The translations under genes were made by a program, and so were the position numbers. From assembly GCA_000828075.3 (NCBI GenBank), contig JXCB02000001.1:1004155-1068154 (forward strand): DNA of 64,000 nt, written 5' to 3'. The stretch is from Tolypothrix campylonemoides VB511288. Lineage in GTDB: Bacteria; Cyanobacteriota; Cyanobacteriia; Cyanobacteriales; Nostocaceae. Positions 53,433-63,164 of the stretch are shown piece after piece. Position 1 is the first letter of the stretch, and each line of letters opens with the position of its first letter. Under the pieces are notes generated by a model. That model did no database searches and was not told where the DNA came from. It was given only the letters and a program-made list of their open reading frames with translations.

Positions 53433-56042
53433 ATGAATAATGGCAACGGCTTAAAAAAACACAATGGCAGGCATATTCCTCATCGGAAAAAGCACATTTG
53501 TCGTACAGAACACGCCGCCATCCAAGTGCAGGACGATCGCACGGGAATGGACATCGAAACGCTCAAACGTGCTTTTTTCGATAACCTCTATTACATCCAA
53601 GCAAAAGATAGAGGTTGGGCAACAGCACACGACTACTATATGGCGCTGGCGTATACTGTGCGCGATCGCCTGCTGCACCGCTGGCTGAAAACTGTCGAGC
53701 AAACCTACTTTCCCAAGGATATCAAAGTCGTTTGCTACCTATCTGCCGAATACCTTATTGGGCGCCAACTCGGCAAAAACTTAACCAATGTTGGACTTTA
53801 CGAGCAAGCCCGTCAAGTGGTACAAGAGTCAGGGTTCGATTTATTGGACTTGATGGAACAGGAAGATGAACCAGGGTTAGGCAACGGTGGTTTAGGACGA
53901 CTGGCTGCTTGCTTTCTGGATTCCCTCTCGACTCTAGAAATTCCTGCCATTGGCTACGGTATTCGCTATGAATATGGTATCTTTCGACAGGAGATTCGCA
54001 ATGGCGCTCAAGTGGAAGTTCCTGATCGCTGGCTGCGATTTGGCAATCCTTGGGAAATTCCCCGTCCTGACTACACTGTGGAAGTTAAATTTGGAGGACA
54101 TACCGAAGCTTTCACCGATGAACATGGACGCTACCAAGTGCGCTGGATTCCCGAAAGAACCGTACTAGGGACACCCTACGACACACCAATGGTTGGCTAC
54201 AACTCCAACACCGTGAACACCTTGCGTTTGTGGAGTGCCAAGGCAAGTGATGAATTTAACTTGCAGATTTTCAACAGTGGAGACTTTGCCAATGCTGTTG
54301 CTGATAAAGTCTTCTCCGAGAACATTACCAAAGTCCTTTATCCCAACGACAATAACTACCAAGGTCGAGAACTGCGTTTACAGCAGCAATATTTCTTTGT
54401 GTCCTGTTCTGTGCAAGATATCATCCGTAACTACCTGCAACACAATGACAACTTTGACAATTTCCCCAACAAAGTTGCTCTTCAAATCAATGACACCCAC
54501 CCTAGCATTGGTATAGCCGAACTGATGCGGCTACTGGTAGACGAACACCAGCTAGGATGGGAAAAAGCTTGGGATATCACCCAAAGAACTTTTGGTTTCA
54601 CCAATCATACCTTGCTGTCTGAAGCATTAGAACGCTGGCCTTTAAGTTTGTTTGGCAGACTTCTACCTCGACACTTGGAAATTATTTTTGAGATTAACCA
54701 ACGTTTCTTGGACGAAGTTCGCGCCAAGTATCCAAAAGACATTGACAAAGTTGCTCGACTATCGCTAATCGAAGAAGGCGCAGAAAAACGGGTGAGGATG
54801 GCTCATCTTGCCTGTGTGGGTAGTCATGCTATCAATGGTGTCGCAGAACTACACACTCAACTGCTGAAAAATGACCTGTTTCGCGACTTCTACGAACTGT
54901 TTCCTGAAAAATTCAGCAACAAAACTAATGGAGCCACCCCTCGTCGTTGGATTTTGATTGCCAACCCCAAATTATCTCTGCTAATCACAAATAAAATCGG
55001 TAAGGGTTGGATTAAAAATCTGGAAGAACTCAAGCAGTTAGAAGCCTTTGTGGACGATGGGGAATTTCGCAACCAATGGCGGCAAATCAAGCAGGAGAAC
55101 AAGCAGGACTTAGCAGAGTACATTCTGCAAACGACTGGAGTTCATGTTGATGCCAATTCCTTGTTTGATATACAGGTGAAGCGACTGCACGAGTATAAGC
55201 GTCAGCTTTTGAACCTGCTGCACGTTATTAACCTTTATAACTATATCAAACAAAATCCCAATGCAGATGTTGTACCGCGAACCGTGATTTTTGCTGGTAA
55301 GGCTGCACCTGGTTACGCAACAGCAAAGCTGATTATTCAGCTTATTAACTCAGTAGCAGATGTCGTGAATAATGACCCAGATATAGGCGAGCGTCTCAAG
55401 GTCGTTTTCTTGGCAAATTACAACGTGACACTAGCACAACGCATCTATCCAGCGGCTGACCTTTCCGAACAAATATCGACTGCTGGTAAGGAAGCTTCTG
55501 GCACGAGCAATATGAAGTTTGCGATGAATGGCGCATTGACGATTGGTACACTAGATGGGGCGAATATTGAAATTCGCGATCGCGTCGGACACGAAAACTT
55601 TTTCCTCTTTGGACTGACGGCACAACAAGTTTCACAAATCAGATCTCAAGGCTACCATCCGTGGGATTATTACAACAGCAATCCTCAACTCAAACAGGCG
55701 ATCGACCAGATTGCATCGGGTTACTTCTCCAAAGGTGACAGCAATTTGTTTAAACCATTAGTAGAATCTCTAAAAAACCGAGATGACTATCTACTGTTTG
55801 CCGATTACCAGTCCTACATTGAGTGTCAACAACGCGTCAGCGATGCCTACCGTGACCAAGATAACTGGTTGAGGATGTCAATTCTTAACGCAGTTCGCAC
55901 AGGTTACTTTTCCTCAGACCGAACAATTCGCGAGTACGCCCGAGATATTTGGCACGTTCAGCCCGTACCCATTACCTTAGAAGATGCTCAACAGGAGAAT
56001 GCAGCTATAAACATCGAATCACAACCTGCATATAGCTATTAA
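53433..56042 (+). CDS. glgP: Glycogen/alpha-glucan phosphorylase
   Basis: An 869-residue GT35 enzyme releasing glucose-1-phosphate from glycogen. Diagnostic pieces: [23 protein letters not shown] (about 146-168), [11 protein letters not shown], and the pyridoxal-phosphate lysine in [14 protein letters not shown] (near 694), followed by [12 protein letters not shown]. Length is typical of bacterial and plant phosphorylases. The N-terminus has about 45 extra residues before the conserved part, so a later start is possible. It is cytoplasmic and works on storage glycogen; the product would also feed the galT reaction's glucose-1-phosphate pool. Confidence 0.97.
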   Translation: MNNGNGLKKHNGRHIPHRKKHICRTEHAAIQVQDDRTGMDIETLKRAFFDNLYYIQAKDRGWATAHDYYMALAYTVRDRLLHRWLKTVEQTYFPKDIKVVCYLSAEYLIGRQLGKNLTNVGLYEQARQVVQESGFDLLDLMEQEDEPGLGNGGLGRLAACFLDSLSTLEIPAIGYGIRYEYGIFRQEIRNGAQVEVPDRWLRFGNPWEIPRPDYTVEVKFGGHTEAFTDEHGRYQVRWIPERTVLGTPYDTPMVGYNSNTVNTLRLWSAKASDEFNLQIFNSGDFANAVADKVFSENITKVLYPNDNNYQGRELRLQQQYFFVSCSVQDIIRNYLQHNDNFDNFPNKVALQINDTHPSIGIAELMRLLVDEHQLGWEKAWDITQRTFGFTNHTLLSEALERWPLSLFGRLLPRHLEIIFEINQRFLDEVRAKYPKDIDKVARLSLIEEGAEKRVRMAHLACVGSHAINGVAELHTQLLKNDLFRDFYELFPEKFSNKTNGATPRRWILIANPKLSLLITNKIGKGWIKNLEELKQLEAFVDDGEFRNQWRQIKQENKQDLAEYILQTTGVHVDANSLFDIQVKRLHEYKRQLLNLLHVINLYNYIKQNPNADVVPRTVIFAGKAAPGYATAKLIIQLINSVADVVNNDPDIGERLKVVFLANYNVTLAQRIYPAADLSEQISTAGKEASGTSNMKFAMNGALTIGTLDGANIEIRDRVGHENFFLFGLTAQQVSQIRSQGYHPWDYYNSNPQLKQAIDQIASGYFSKGDSNLFKPLVESLKNRDDYLLFADYQSYIECQQRVSDAYRDQDNWLRMSILNAVRTGYFSSDRTIREYARDIWHVQPVPITLEDAQQENAAINIESQPAYSY

Positions 56043-56117
56043 TTTGTCCATCGTAATTCGTAATTGAGTTAGTCATTACGAATTACGAACTCATTGTTGT
56101 AGACCAGAGTGAGTTTA

Positions 56118-56470
56118 GTTGACGTACTCCCCGCGCCTCAATGCACGGGGATTCTTAAAAGATGTTGCAATGTAGGCTAAAGCCGTACATTTCCACCTTA
56201 ATTCCTGTTTCTTAGACTCTTAACTAGATTGTTGCCAATCCCCGCTACTACCGTCTCCGCAGGCAATTTTCTTTAAAGTCTGCGACGCGTCCCACCGCCG
56301 ACTACGGTACAGTCATTCATACTACGTTTTTACTCTCGGAGTCCGGTTAAGGATATCCTGTATGGATCGTCACCCGGTACCGAATACAATTATATCAGAG
56401 AAACAACGAGTTAAAACTCGCCATCGTCGGATTTCATCCCCGCATTAAAAGGCGTAGGGGTTCTCCCGCA
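56118..56470 (-). mobile_element. TnpB-less IS200/IS605-type element with both ends
   Basis: Read on the minus strand: left end with CCCCTACGCC and GATGAAATCCGACGATGG followed by a CGAGTTTTAACTCG hairpin (about 56400-56470), and right end TTTTAAGAATCCCCGTG, hairpin, GCGGGGAGTACGTCAAC (56118-56162). About 350 bp in total, no transposase frame. The internal GTTAAGAGTCTAAGAAAC block is shared with 2380-2925. Its outline matches palindrome-associated elements mobilised in trans, and the right half could encode a guide-RNA scaffold. Confidence 0.6.
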
Positions 56471-56516
56471 TTCCACTTGCAGCCTGATAGATTTCATTTC
56501 CATCTACCGAATTTTT

Positions 56517-58157
56517 ATGATACCTAACAACTTGAGATCTTTGCCCGAATTGAAGCCTCCAAAATCTTTACGAAAGGAGAATGATATTTATTTGCTCGGC
56601 GGTCTGATGTTGATTGGTTTGTTATTGCGTCTACCAAGTCTTAATCTAGGTTTGTGGCGAGATGAAGGATCTACTTATTTTGATGTGCTTCCGGCTAATT
56701 TGGGAGAACTGATTAAGACAATTATCTACAGCGAACTCAATCCTCCTGGCTTTTACTTAATTATGCATCAATGGATGCAGTGGTTTGGTGCAGGGGAGGT
56801 CGTGTTTAAACTGCCTGCATTCGGCTTTGGTTTATTGCTAATCCCTGCTACTTACACCTTAGGTCGGGTAGTGAGTTCGCGTAGAACTGGATTAATTGCT
56901 GCTGCTATTACTACTTTTGCATTTCAAAGTATCTATTATTCTCAAGAAGCTAGACCATACAGCTTAACAGCTCTACTATGCTGTTTAGTAGTACTGATGT
57001 ATTGTAAAGCTCTTCTTAGCAAACACCAAACATGGTACTTAGCAGGGTTTGTCATTTGTGCAAGTCTGCTGCTGTATGTTCAGTACACAGGTCTACTACT
57101 CATTGGTTCTCTAGCGATCGCGACTCTGTACTTGCTGTGGCATCGTACACCAAATGTCCGACTGATATCTTTTGCTATTGCTTTCGGAAGCATATTTTTG
57201 CTATTTACGCCATGGTTGCAAATTTTTTTAACTCACCTGTATACAGGCACTCCTTGGACAGAAAAAGAACCTTGGTTTATCAGACCTATGTTGTTTTTTA
57301 AAAATATCGCTTCCACTATACCCATAGGCAAGGATAAAAAGTTTTGGGCAGGGGTATTGTTTATCTTATTTGCCTTATATTTAGAAGCAAAGCAGCTCTT
57401 TTATCTGAGAGGGCAGTCATTGCAACCAGGGAGGATGCCCTTAAATCCATCTAAAGTGGTCTTGAATATATGCCTCGTAGTACCCGCTTTTCTGGCGGCA
57501 GTTCTTTCGTACGATTCCCGATATATGTTTCCCTTTACACCCATTGCTTGGGTGCTTTACGCTTGGTGGTTAACTGCTTTCTTCAAGTACATAAATAGCC
57601 ACTGGACCAGCAGAATAGGGCATTTTAGTAAGCGGGTAGTCCTTGTGTTACTTATCCTTTTGCTGATTTTACCTAATTCGATAGATACTCTGTTCTTGGG
57701 AAATAGCGATAAATCGGGAATACGGTCATTAGCTGCTGATTGGAGGGAAAAGCTTAACCAAAAGACCATTTACCTCCTTAATCCTGATTACTTTGGTCCC
57801 ACGTTTGGTTACTACTTCGCACAATACCCAGTTAAATTTTACGGTTTTGGTCGCTGGAATCACCCAGAAACATTCAGTCCTCAAGGGTATGTAGAAGTAT
57901 GGAATAACCCAACATTAGTATCAGATACAGAAAAGCGAATTCAAAATGAGGCTCAAAAGAGTTACCAAAAATTGGCTCTTATTCAAGAAAGCGGAAAAGT
58001 GGACGATAGGGGAGAAATGAGATACAGCCAAGCCAACCAGCTTTTGTCTAGATTAAAGCAAATTTATCCATTGCTACAAACAAAGGACTACCCTGGTTAC
58101 AAGGAATCTGTAACTCTTTACGTATTTGCACTTACGCCTAGACAATCAATCGAGTAG
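56517..58157 (+). CDS. GT39/ArnT-like membrane glycosyltransferase
   Basis: A 546-residue polytopic protein of the dolichyl/undecaprenyl-phosphate sugar transferase type. The first loop carries GLWRDEGSTYFDVL (about 55-68) with the catalytic Asp-Glu pair typical of GT39/PMT relatives; SELNPPGFYLIMHQWMQWFG and YSQEARPYSLTALLCCLV are also characteristic. About ten to eleven membrane helices are followed by a soluble C-terminal domain (about 400-546). It likely moves a sugar from a lipid carrier to protein or lipid at the outer face. Monocistronic; the acceptor is unknown. Confidence 0.85.
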   Translation: MIPNNLRSLPELKPPKSLRKENDIYLLGGLMLIGLLLRLPSLNLGLWRDEGSTYFDVLPANLGELIKTIIYSELNPPGFYLIMHQWMQWFGAGEVVFKLPAFGFGLLLIPATYTLGRVVSSRRTGLIAAAITTFAFQSIYYSQEARPYSLTALLCCLVVLMYCKALLSKHQTWYLAGFVICASLLLYVQYTGLLLIGSLAIATLYLLWHRTPNVRLISFAIAFGSIFLLFTPWLQIFLTHLYTGTPWTEKEPWFIRPMLFFKNIASTIPIGKDKKFWAGVLFILFALYLEAKQLFYLRGQSLQPGRMPLNPSKVVLNICLVVPAFLAAVLSYDSRYMFPFTPIAWVLYAWWLTAFFKYINSHWTSRIGHFSKRVVLVLLILLLILPNSIDTLFLGNSDKSGIRSLAADWREKLNQKTIYLLNPDYFGPTFGYYFAQYPVKFYGFGRWNHPETFSPQGYVEVWNNPTLVSDTEKRIQNEAQKSYQKLALIQESGKVDDRGEMRYSQANQLLSRLKQIYPLLQTKDYPGYKESVTLYVFALTPRQSIE

Positions 58158-58305
58158 CAGTGCGCGATAAAAGAAGCAGAGATTCTTTTGGGATTTAACA
58201 GAATGATCATCCTTAAGGCTACGTCCGTTGCTAGAGGGAACATTACCCGCCCGAGTTTTAACTTGTGTAGATAGTTAGTCTAGCAAGTTCACCAAAGAGG
58301 CAAAA

Positions 58306-58545
58306 ATGACTCAGGAACCACGCAAGCTTATTAATTTATCAGTCCATGAAAGCTCTGATCCAAGTGTAATTAGCCCTAATTCAGATAAAGAACCTTCTGG
58401 AAACGAGAATAATTTGAATGACTTGAATGACTCGGTTCATGATCAAGAAAATGTAGATGTTCCCATTCCAGGGAGTTTTGATGACGCTAACGACTCTAAT
58501 CCTGTCGATCGCCAGCTTGGTATTGTAGGTCGAGCCGCCGGATAA
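58306..58545 (+). CDS. Small acidic hypothetical protein (79 aa)
   Basis: A 79-residue, Asp/Asn/Ser-rich, probably disordered protein ending in NPVDRQLGIVGRAAG. ATG 58306 has AGAGG about 8 nt upstream. No hydrophobic core or signal peptide. A terminator-like hairpin follows at 58655-58686. It may be a small regulator or binding partner; nothing indicates its target. Confidence 0.5.
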   Translation: MTQEPRKLINLSVHESSDPSVISPNSDKEPSGNENNLNDLNDSVHDQENVDVPIPGSFDDANDSNPVDRQLGIVGRAAG

Positions 58546-58654
58546 GCTGATGGCAACATCACGGCAACATCACAAGGGCGATCGCCTGTAAGGACACGTG
58601 CTTTACGTAATCGCCCCTTTTCTAACTATAAAAAGCTTTGGTCTATCACTTGAA

Positions 58655-58686
58655 CAAAAAAGCCCCCAAACACATACTGGGGGTTT
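58655..58686. terminator. Bidirectional terminator
   Basis: CCCCCA / TGGGGG stem with an A-run on the left and TTTG on the right: usable after the 79-aa gene on the plus strand and, with its T6 run, after the ZIP transporter gene on the minus strand. Confidence 0.55.
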
Positions 58687-58706
58687 GTAACCACTGAATT
58701 TATGAG

Positions 58707-58835
58707 TTATATCATGTCCGCTTAATTACTTATAATTCCTCCGAACTACGCCCAACCCTCTCCTTAAGAAGGAGAGGGTGCCGTAGGCGGGTGAGGTTAT
58801 TTGTTTTTTATAAGTGTTTATCCGGACATGATATT
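58707..58835. mobile_element. 129-bp MITE-like element
   Basis: 29-bp terminal inverted repeats matching at 24 of 29 positions, with the core TATCATGTCCG / CGGACATGATA and TTATAA inner ends. A CCCTCTCCTT / AAGGAGAGGG hairpin lies in the centre. No coding sequence. It separates the convergent 79-aa and ZIP genes. Confidence 0.6.
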
Positions 58836-58851
58836 AAATGTACAAGTTTTA

Positions 58852-59604
58852 TCACAGTTTACTAAGTACAAACGCAGCAAGAAATCCCAAAACTACAATC
58901 AAACCAGCAAAGTTGTGAGCTTGTTCAAAGGCTTCTGGAATCATTGTGTCTGATATCATGGCAAGAATTGCGCCTGCGGCTATGGCAGTTGTGGCGGCAA
59001 TAACTTCTGTAGAGAAGTGACTAAAGAGAGCATACCCTATCAATGCTGCTATGCCAGAGGCAACAGCAATCATTCCCCACACACCGAAGATATAACCAAT
59101 TGAGCGACCTGCCTTTTTCATGCCAGCAGCACTGGAAAGTCCTTCGGGAATGTTGGACAAGAATACTGCTGCTACAGTCACCCAACTGACAACGCCTCCC
59201 CCCAGCATACTGACACCAATTACTATCGACTCTGGTATGCCATCCAAAAGAGCACCAACAGCTATTGCCAGTCCACTACCGCTGTCTTTCTCTTCCGATG
59301 GTTGCTGCTGACCAGAGCGTTTGCGGTGTTTTGCCCCTTGATATGCCAAATACCAGTTTGCTGCTGTATATGCCACAGCGCCAGTGACAAAGCCAAATGC
59401 AGTGGAGTCAAATCCTCCGCGTTTGTAAGCTTCATCCATCAACTCAAACGACAACGCTGAGATTAACACTCCAGCACCAAATGCCATGATGGCAGCAATT
59501 GCCCGCTGAGGAATTTTGGCAAAATAACCTACTGCCGCTCCCATTAACAGGGCTGAACCCCCAACCAACCCCCAAAATCCTGCTTGTAACCATAATGGAA
59601 CCAT
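58852..59604 (-). CDS. ZIP-family divalent metal transporter
   Basis: A 250-residue membrane protein with about eight hydrophobic helices. The metal-site helix 4 reads VGALLDGIPESIVIGVSMLGGG (about 115-136) and helix 5 FLSNIPEGLSSAAGMKKAG (about 148-166), the paired Asn/Pro-Glu motifs of ZIP proteins. The cytoplasmic loop (about 90-110) is charged but lacks a His cluster. It imports zinc, iron or similar ions into the cytoplasm; metal choice cannot be read. A GAGGG site precedes ATG 59604. Confidence 0.88.
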   Translation of the reverse strand: MVPLWLQAGFWGLVGGSALLMGAAVGYFAKIPQRAIAAIMAFGAGVLISALSFELMDEAYKRGGFDSTAFGFVTGAVAYTAANWYLAYQGAKHRKRSGQQQPSEEKDSGSGLAIAVGALLDGIPESIVIGVSMLGGGVVSWVTVAAVFLSNIPEGLSSAAGMKKAGRSIGYIFGVWGMIAVASGIAALIGYALFSHFSTEVIAATTAIAAGAILAMISDTMIPEAFEQAHNFAGLIVVLGFLAAFVLSKL

Positions 59605-60044
59605 GATACACCCTCAAAATTCGTAAACTAAGGCAAATTTAGGATGGCAATAACAGGCTTAAGTGTTAGATATATAAAGCACTGTAATAATAATTACTTA
59701 TCGTTTCTCTTAAAATAATAGATACTAATATTTAATCGAGCCTCTCTCAAAGGCATAGTTGAAATTTATATCAAAAGTTTGGCAAGAAAAATTAGGTGAG
59801 AAATAACAGACAATTGATGAACATCTGCCAATACCAAGTACCATTCAACGGCTCTTATTTAAGAAATAACTTTCTTTTGATAGATGACAACAAGCATACC
59901 TAAGATATAAGCATGAAAAAACAGGGAGATGACGTTAAACAGCGACATCTAAAATAAATAAAGTCTAATAAAAAGAAGACGCTCAAATAATAATCAAAAG
60001 CTTATCAATCTAAAATAGAAGCTCTAGGTAAAAAAATAAACACA
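59605..60044. other. Divergent-promoter spacer
   Basis: AT-rich sequence between the divergent ZIP and HtrA genes, so it should contain both promoters; no element is distinct enough to call, and no small gene is seen. Confidence 0.35.
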
Positions 60045-61256
60045 ATGGACAAATTCTCTAGGAATAAATTAAAAACTCATTTATTGCTACCACTTATAGG
60101 AGTAGGAGTGGCTTTTTTGAGCGGCTGCTCAACAGGCTCATCCAGAAACGAGCAAGCTTCACAGGAAACTGCTACTGCTCAAACAGTCCAAGAATCAGTT
60201 CCGACAAATAACCGTCCTTTGGCACCGACTCCCGATGATACCAATTTTGTGGTTGCCGTTGTCAATAAGGTAGAACCTGCAGTAGTGCAAATTAATACTG
60301 AAAGAACTGTCAGAAGGCAAGTCCCACAAATATTTAACGATCCATTCTATCGGCGGTTTTTTGGTCAACAAGTACCAGTACAGCCTCAACAGCGAGTTGA
60401 GCGCGGTGTGGGGTCTGGTTTTGTGATTAATCCTAATGGTCAGATTCTCACAAATGCTCACGTTGTTAACAATGCTGATACAGTGACGGTATCGTTTTCC
60501 GATGGTCGCACTGTTGAAGGAAAAGTCTTGGGACAAGACACTGTGACTGATGTTGCCGTTGTGCAAGTTCCAGGAAATAATTTACCAACTGTAGAACTGG
60601 CAAAATCTGAACAGGTTCAGCCAGGACAGTGGGCGATCGCCATTGGTAATCCTTTAGGTTTACAAGAAACGGTAACAGTAGGCGTTGTGAGTGCAACTGA
60701 TCGTTCTATTAGTGATATCGGTTTATCTGATAGCCGCGTTGGCTATATTCAAACTGATGCAGCCATTAATCCTGGAAACTCCGGCGGACCACTGCTAAAT
60801 GCTCGCGGTCAAGTTATTGGTGTCAACACAGCGATTATCCAAGGCGCTCAAGGAATAGGCTTTGCGATTCCCATCGATACAGCTCAACGAATTGCCCAGC
60901 AATTAATTACTCAAGGCAAAGTTGAACATCCCTTCATAGGAATTCAGATGCTATCCCTCACGCCTGAACTTAAGCAACGAATTAACAGTCTTCCCAACAG
61001 TAACGTCCGGGTGCAGGCAGACCGAGGTATTCTTATTGTCCGCGTTGTTCCTGGTTCTCCGGCTGATACAGCGGGAATTCGTGCAGGAGATGTCATCCAA
61101 CAAATCAACAATCAACCTGTCACCACAGCAAATGCAGTGCAGCAGTTAATTGAAAAAAGCGGGGTAGGTGCAAATATGCAAATGCAACTACAACGCAATG
61201 ACAGAACTCTACAAGTAACAGTACAACCTGGACCGCGACCAGAAACTACACAATAG
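60045..61256 (+). CDS. HtrA/Deg-family serine protease (HhoA-like lipoprotein)
   Basis: A 403-residue trypsin-like protease with one PDZ domain. N-terminal lipoprotein signal LSGC (Cys28) predicts membrane anchoring on the periplasmic side. Catalytic triad: His139 in LTNAHVVNNAD, Asp169 in VTDVAVVQV, Ser246 in NPGNSGGPL. The PDZ domain (about 290-395) has RGILIVRVVPGSPADTAGIRAGD. Cyanobacteria carry HtrA, HhoA and HhoB paralogues; the single PDZ fits any of them. It degrades or refolds damaged envelope proteins. The next gene is convergent, 25 nt away. Confidence 0.94.
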   Translation: MDKFSRNKLKTHLLLPLIGVGVAFLSGCSTGSSRNEQASQETATAQTVQESVPTNNRPLAPTPDDTNFVVAVVNKVEPAVVQINTERTVRRQVPQIFNDPFYRRFFGQQVPVQPQQRVERGVGSGFVINPNGQILTNAHVVNNADTVTVSFSDGRTVEGKVLGQDTVTDVAVVQVPGNNLPTVELAKSEQVQPGQWAIAIGNPLGLQETVTVGVVSATDRSISDIGLSDSRVGYIQTDAAINPGNSGGPLLNARGQVIGVNTAIIQGAQGIGFAIPIDTAQRIAQQLITQGKVEHPFIGIQMLSLTPELKQRINSLPNSNVRVQADRGILIVRVVPGSPADTAGIRAGDVIQQINNQPVTTANAVQQLIEKSGVGANMQMQLQRNDRTLQVTVQPGPRPETTQ

Positions 61257-61281
61257 TTTTCAGGACAATAGTTTTCAGGGC

Positions 61282-62391
61282 TTATACTTTAGCCTCATTA
61301 TCTTCAACGGCGGTATGAGGCAAACCGTTCTCCATAATTTCTACATCTTGTTTGTGATTATCTTTTTTATCCCCCCACCAGTTATTGAGGACATCCTTGA
61401 CCAAAACTTCTTTTATCCAAATTTGCAACACAATTACTAAAGGAATAGCAAGTAATAGCCCTAAAAATCCAAAAAATTGGGCGAAAACCACCACTGCTAA
61501 CAAAGTAACCACTGGCTCCAGAGATACCTGAGACCTCATGACCAAAGGCACCACAATCAAACCTTCGATTTGCTGAATTCCAAAGTACAAGGCTACCACT
61601 GCAGCTGCTTTCCAAGGTGCATCAATTAATGCTAGTAGCAGAGGTGGAATTAAACTCAATGCTGGACCGACATTAGGAATAAACTCTAATAATCCTGCCA
61701 CAAGTGCATTGACTAGCGGCAGTCGCACTCCTATGATTAACAATCCAATATAACTCAAGCAACCGATGAAGAACATAGTCAGGAGTGTGCCTTTTATCCA
61801 ACCTACTAAAGAGCGTTCACACTCAGAAAGAATTTCATCGACTCGCCGACGGTAGAAGGCAGGAAATAGCAGTATAAACCCTCGGCGATACGGCGAGGGG
61901 TCTACCAATAGCATGATGGTTACAACCAAGAACAGCAACAAATTTAAAACAATGTTAAGTGAGCTACTGAGCAATGCAAAAAAGTTGCTAACTATCCGAC
62001 TTAACCAAGCTTGCAGACCTTGAGTAAGAGTCCTAAGACCACGGATATTCTCTTCCCATTGGTCTGGAATCGCATTTTGCAGCCAATTATTCCAAGAGCG
62101 CATTCGTTGTAATGCTCCAGGCGCAAAGTCGCTAAATTGTTGCAATTGATCAACAATCTGCGGTGCAATCAAGGCGAAAAATCCTACTACAATAGTCAGT
62201 AGAAGACCAATTGAGATAGCAACAGCAATACCTCGTTTGATGCGATATCTTTGTAAAAATTGCACAACCTGGTTTAAGACTGTTGCTAAAACCACAGCAG
62301 CAAACACTATTAAAAGAGTTTGACGGATTTGCCACAAAATATAAATAGATGTGACAAGGGCGAATATGCCGATCCATTGACCGAATCGCAC
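61282..62391 (-). CDS. AI-2E family transporter
   Basis: A 369-residue membrane protein of the PerM/TqsA (AI-2E) family. The C-terminal core has GLLEFIPNVGPALSLIPPLLLAL and ALYFGIQQIEGLIVVPLVM, the best-conserved family segments, followed by a PLVIVLQI helix. About seven to eight hydrophobic segments are present with a long central amphipathic region (about 95-150). It starts with GTG 62391. Substrate unknown: some members export autoinducer-2, others ions. Confidence 0.9.
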   Translation of the reverse strand: MRFGQWIGIFALVTSIYILWQIRQTLLIVFAAVVLATVLNQVVQFLQRYRIKRGIAVAISIGLLLTIVVGFFALIAPQIVDQLQQFSDFAPGALQRMRSWNNWLQNAIPDQWEENIRGLRTLTQGLQAWLSRIVSNFFALLSSSLNIVLNLLLFLVVTIMLLVDPSPYRRGFILLFPAFYRRRVDEILSECERSLVGWIKGTLLTMFFIGCLSYIGLLIIGVRLPLVNALVAGLLEFIPNVGPALSLIPPLLLALIDAPWKAAAVVALYFGIQQIEGLIVVPLVMRSQVSLEPVVTLLAVVVFAQFFGFLGLLLAIPLVIVLQIWIKEVLVKDVLNNWWGDKKDNHKQDVEIMENGLPHTAVEDNEAKV

Positions 62392-62562
62392 AACTGTGCC
62401 TCCATATTTTTGCTATTTCCAGCAATTGTGCTGAATATTTATGCTTTTAAACTATCTCTTGTCTTCCTGTTTATAAAAGCCACTAAAAGGCTGATTTTAG
62501 AAGAAAATAAATGTATATGTCTTTAGATAGATGAAAAGGTTGTAGTCTTTTGAAGTAAAAAA

Positions 62563-62733
62563 ATGAAAAACAACCGTCCCAGCAACACAATCATTAACGC
62601 TTTTTTATTAGTTGTAGCAATTCTAGCTATATACCTCGTAGGCACGTTCATCTTTTCGGCATTTCAAGGTACAAAGCAAAATACTAATAATAAGGTTTCC
62701 ACCCATACAGTGCAGCAGAATATAACTTGTTAG
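62563..62733 (+). CDS. Small single-pass membrane protein (56 aa)
   Basis: A short open frame from ATG 62563 to TAG 62731: a basic N-terminus (KNNRPSN), one hydrophobic helix (about residues 9-34, including FLLVVAILAIYLVGTFIF), then a polar Asn/Thr/Gln tail. Spacing to the divergent AI-2E gene leaves room for a promoter; an A-rich run precedes the ATG without a clear ribosome site. The composition is typical of real small membrane proteins. Function unknown. Confidence 0.5.
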   Translation: MKNNRPSNTIINAFLLVVAILAIYLVGTFIFSAFQGTKQNTNNKVSTHTVQQNITC

Positions 62734-62746
62734 TATTTCTTCATAA

Positions 62747-62941
62747 TTAAAGTGGCAAATAAATAGTGAAACAAGCTCCTTCACCAAACTGACTCGTAGC
62801 ACTGATGGTACCTCCGTGAGCCTCGATGATACGCTTAGCTATAGCCAAGCCTAACCCAACTCCTCGACCTTGGCGCGAGCGATCGCCAGTGTAGAATTGC
62901 TCAAAAATATGCGGGAGGTCGCTCTGTTTGATTCCTTGACT
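62747..62941 (-). pseudogene. Histidine kinase remnant (ATPase C-terminal part)
   Basis: The minus strand encodes, in frame to a TAA, about 64 residues of a HATPase_c domain: IFEQFYTGDRSRQGRGVGLG (with the F-box and G2 box), LAIAKRIIEAHGGTISATS, FGEGACFTIYLPL. Upstream of residue QGIKQSD the similarity stops and no start codon or N-box exists. It is the 3' tail of a lost two-component sensor, cut by deletion or insertion next to the inverted repeat at 62966-63120. Confidence 0.8.
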
Positions 62942-62965
62942 TTTCTTTTGACTTTTTACGAATAA

Positions 62966-63120
62966 AGAACCCAGAACTCAGAACACAGGAATCAGAATAG
63001 GTATAAAAGTTTTGAGTTCTGGGTTAAGGTTTAAAGTCTCGCTCGAAATTCGCGGTTCAAGCTCCACACCGCAAGTGGTGTAGAGCCATTCTGGGTTCTT
63101 TTGTTCTGTATTCTGACTCC
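62966..63120. repeat. Inverted repeat with AACCCAGAA arms
   Basis: AGAACCCAGAACTCAGAACA (62967 on) pairs with the region ATTCTGGGTTCTTTTGTTCT (63088 on), about 30-bp arms with some mismatches, and a CTCCACACC / GGTGTAGAG hairpin lies inside. It borders the truncated kinase gene. Confidence 0.55.
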
Positions 63121-63164
63121 TTTTACTTTGAACTTTTGACTGGTCAAGTTGCTTTCTTAGGACG

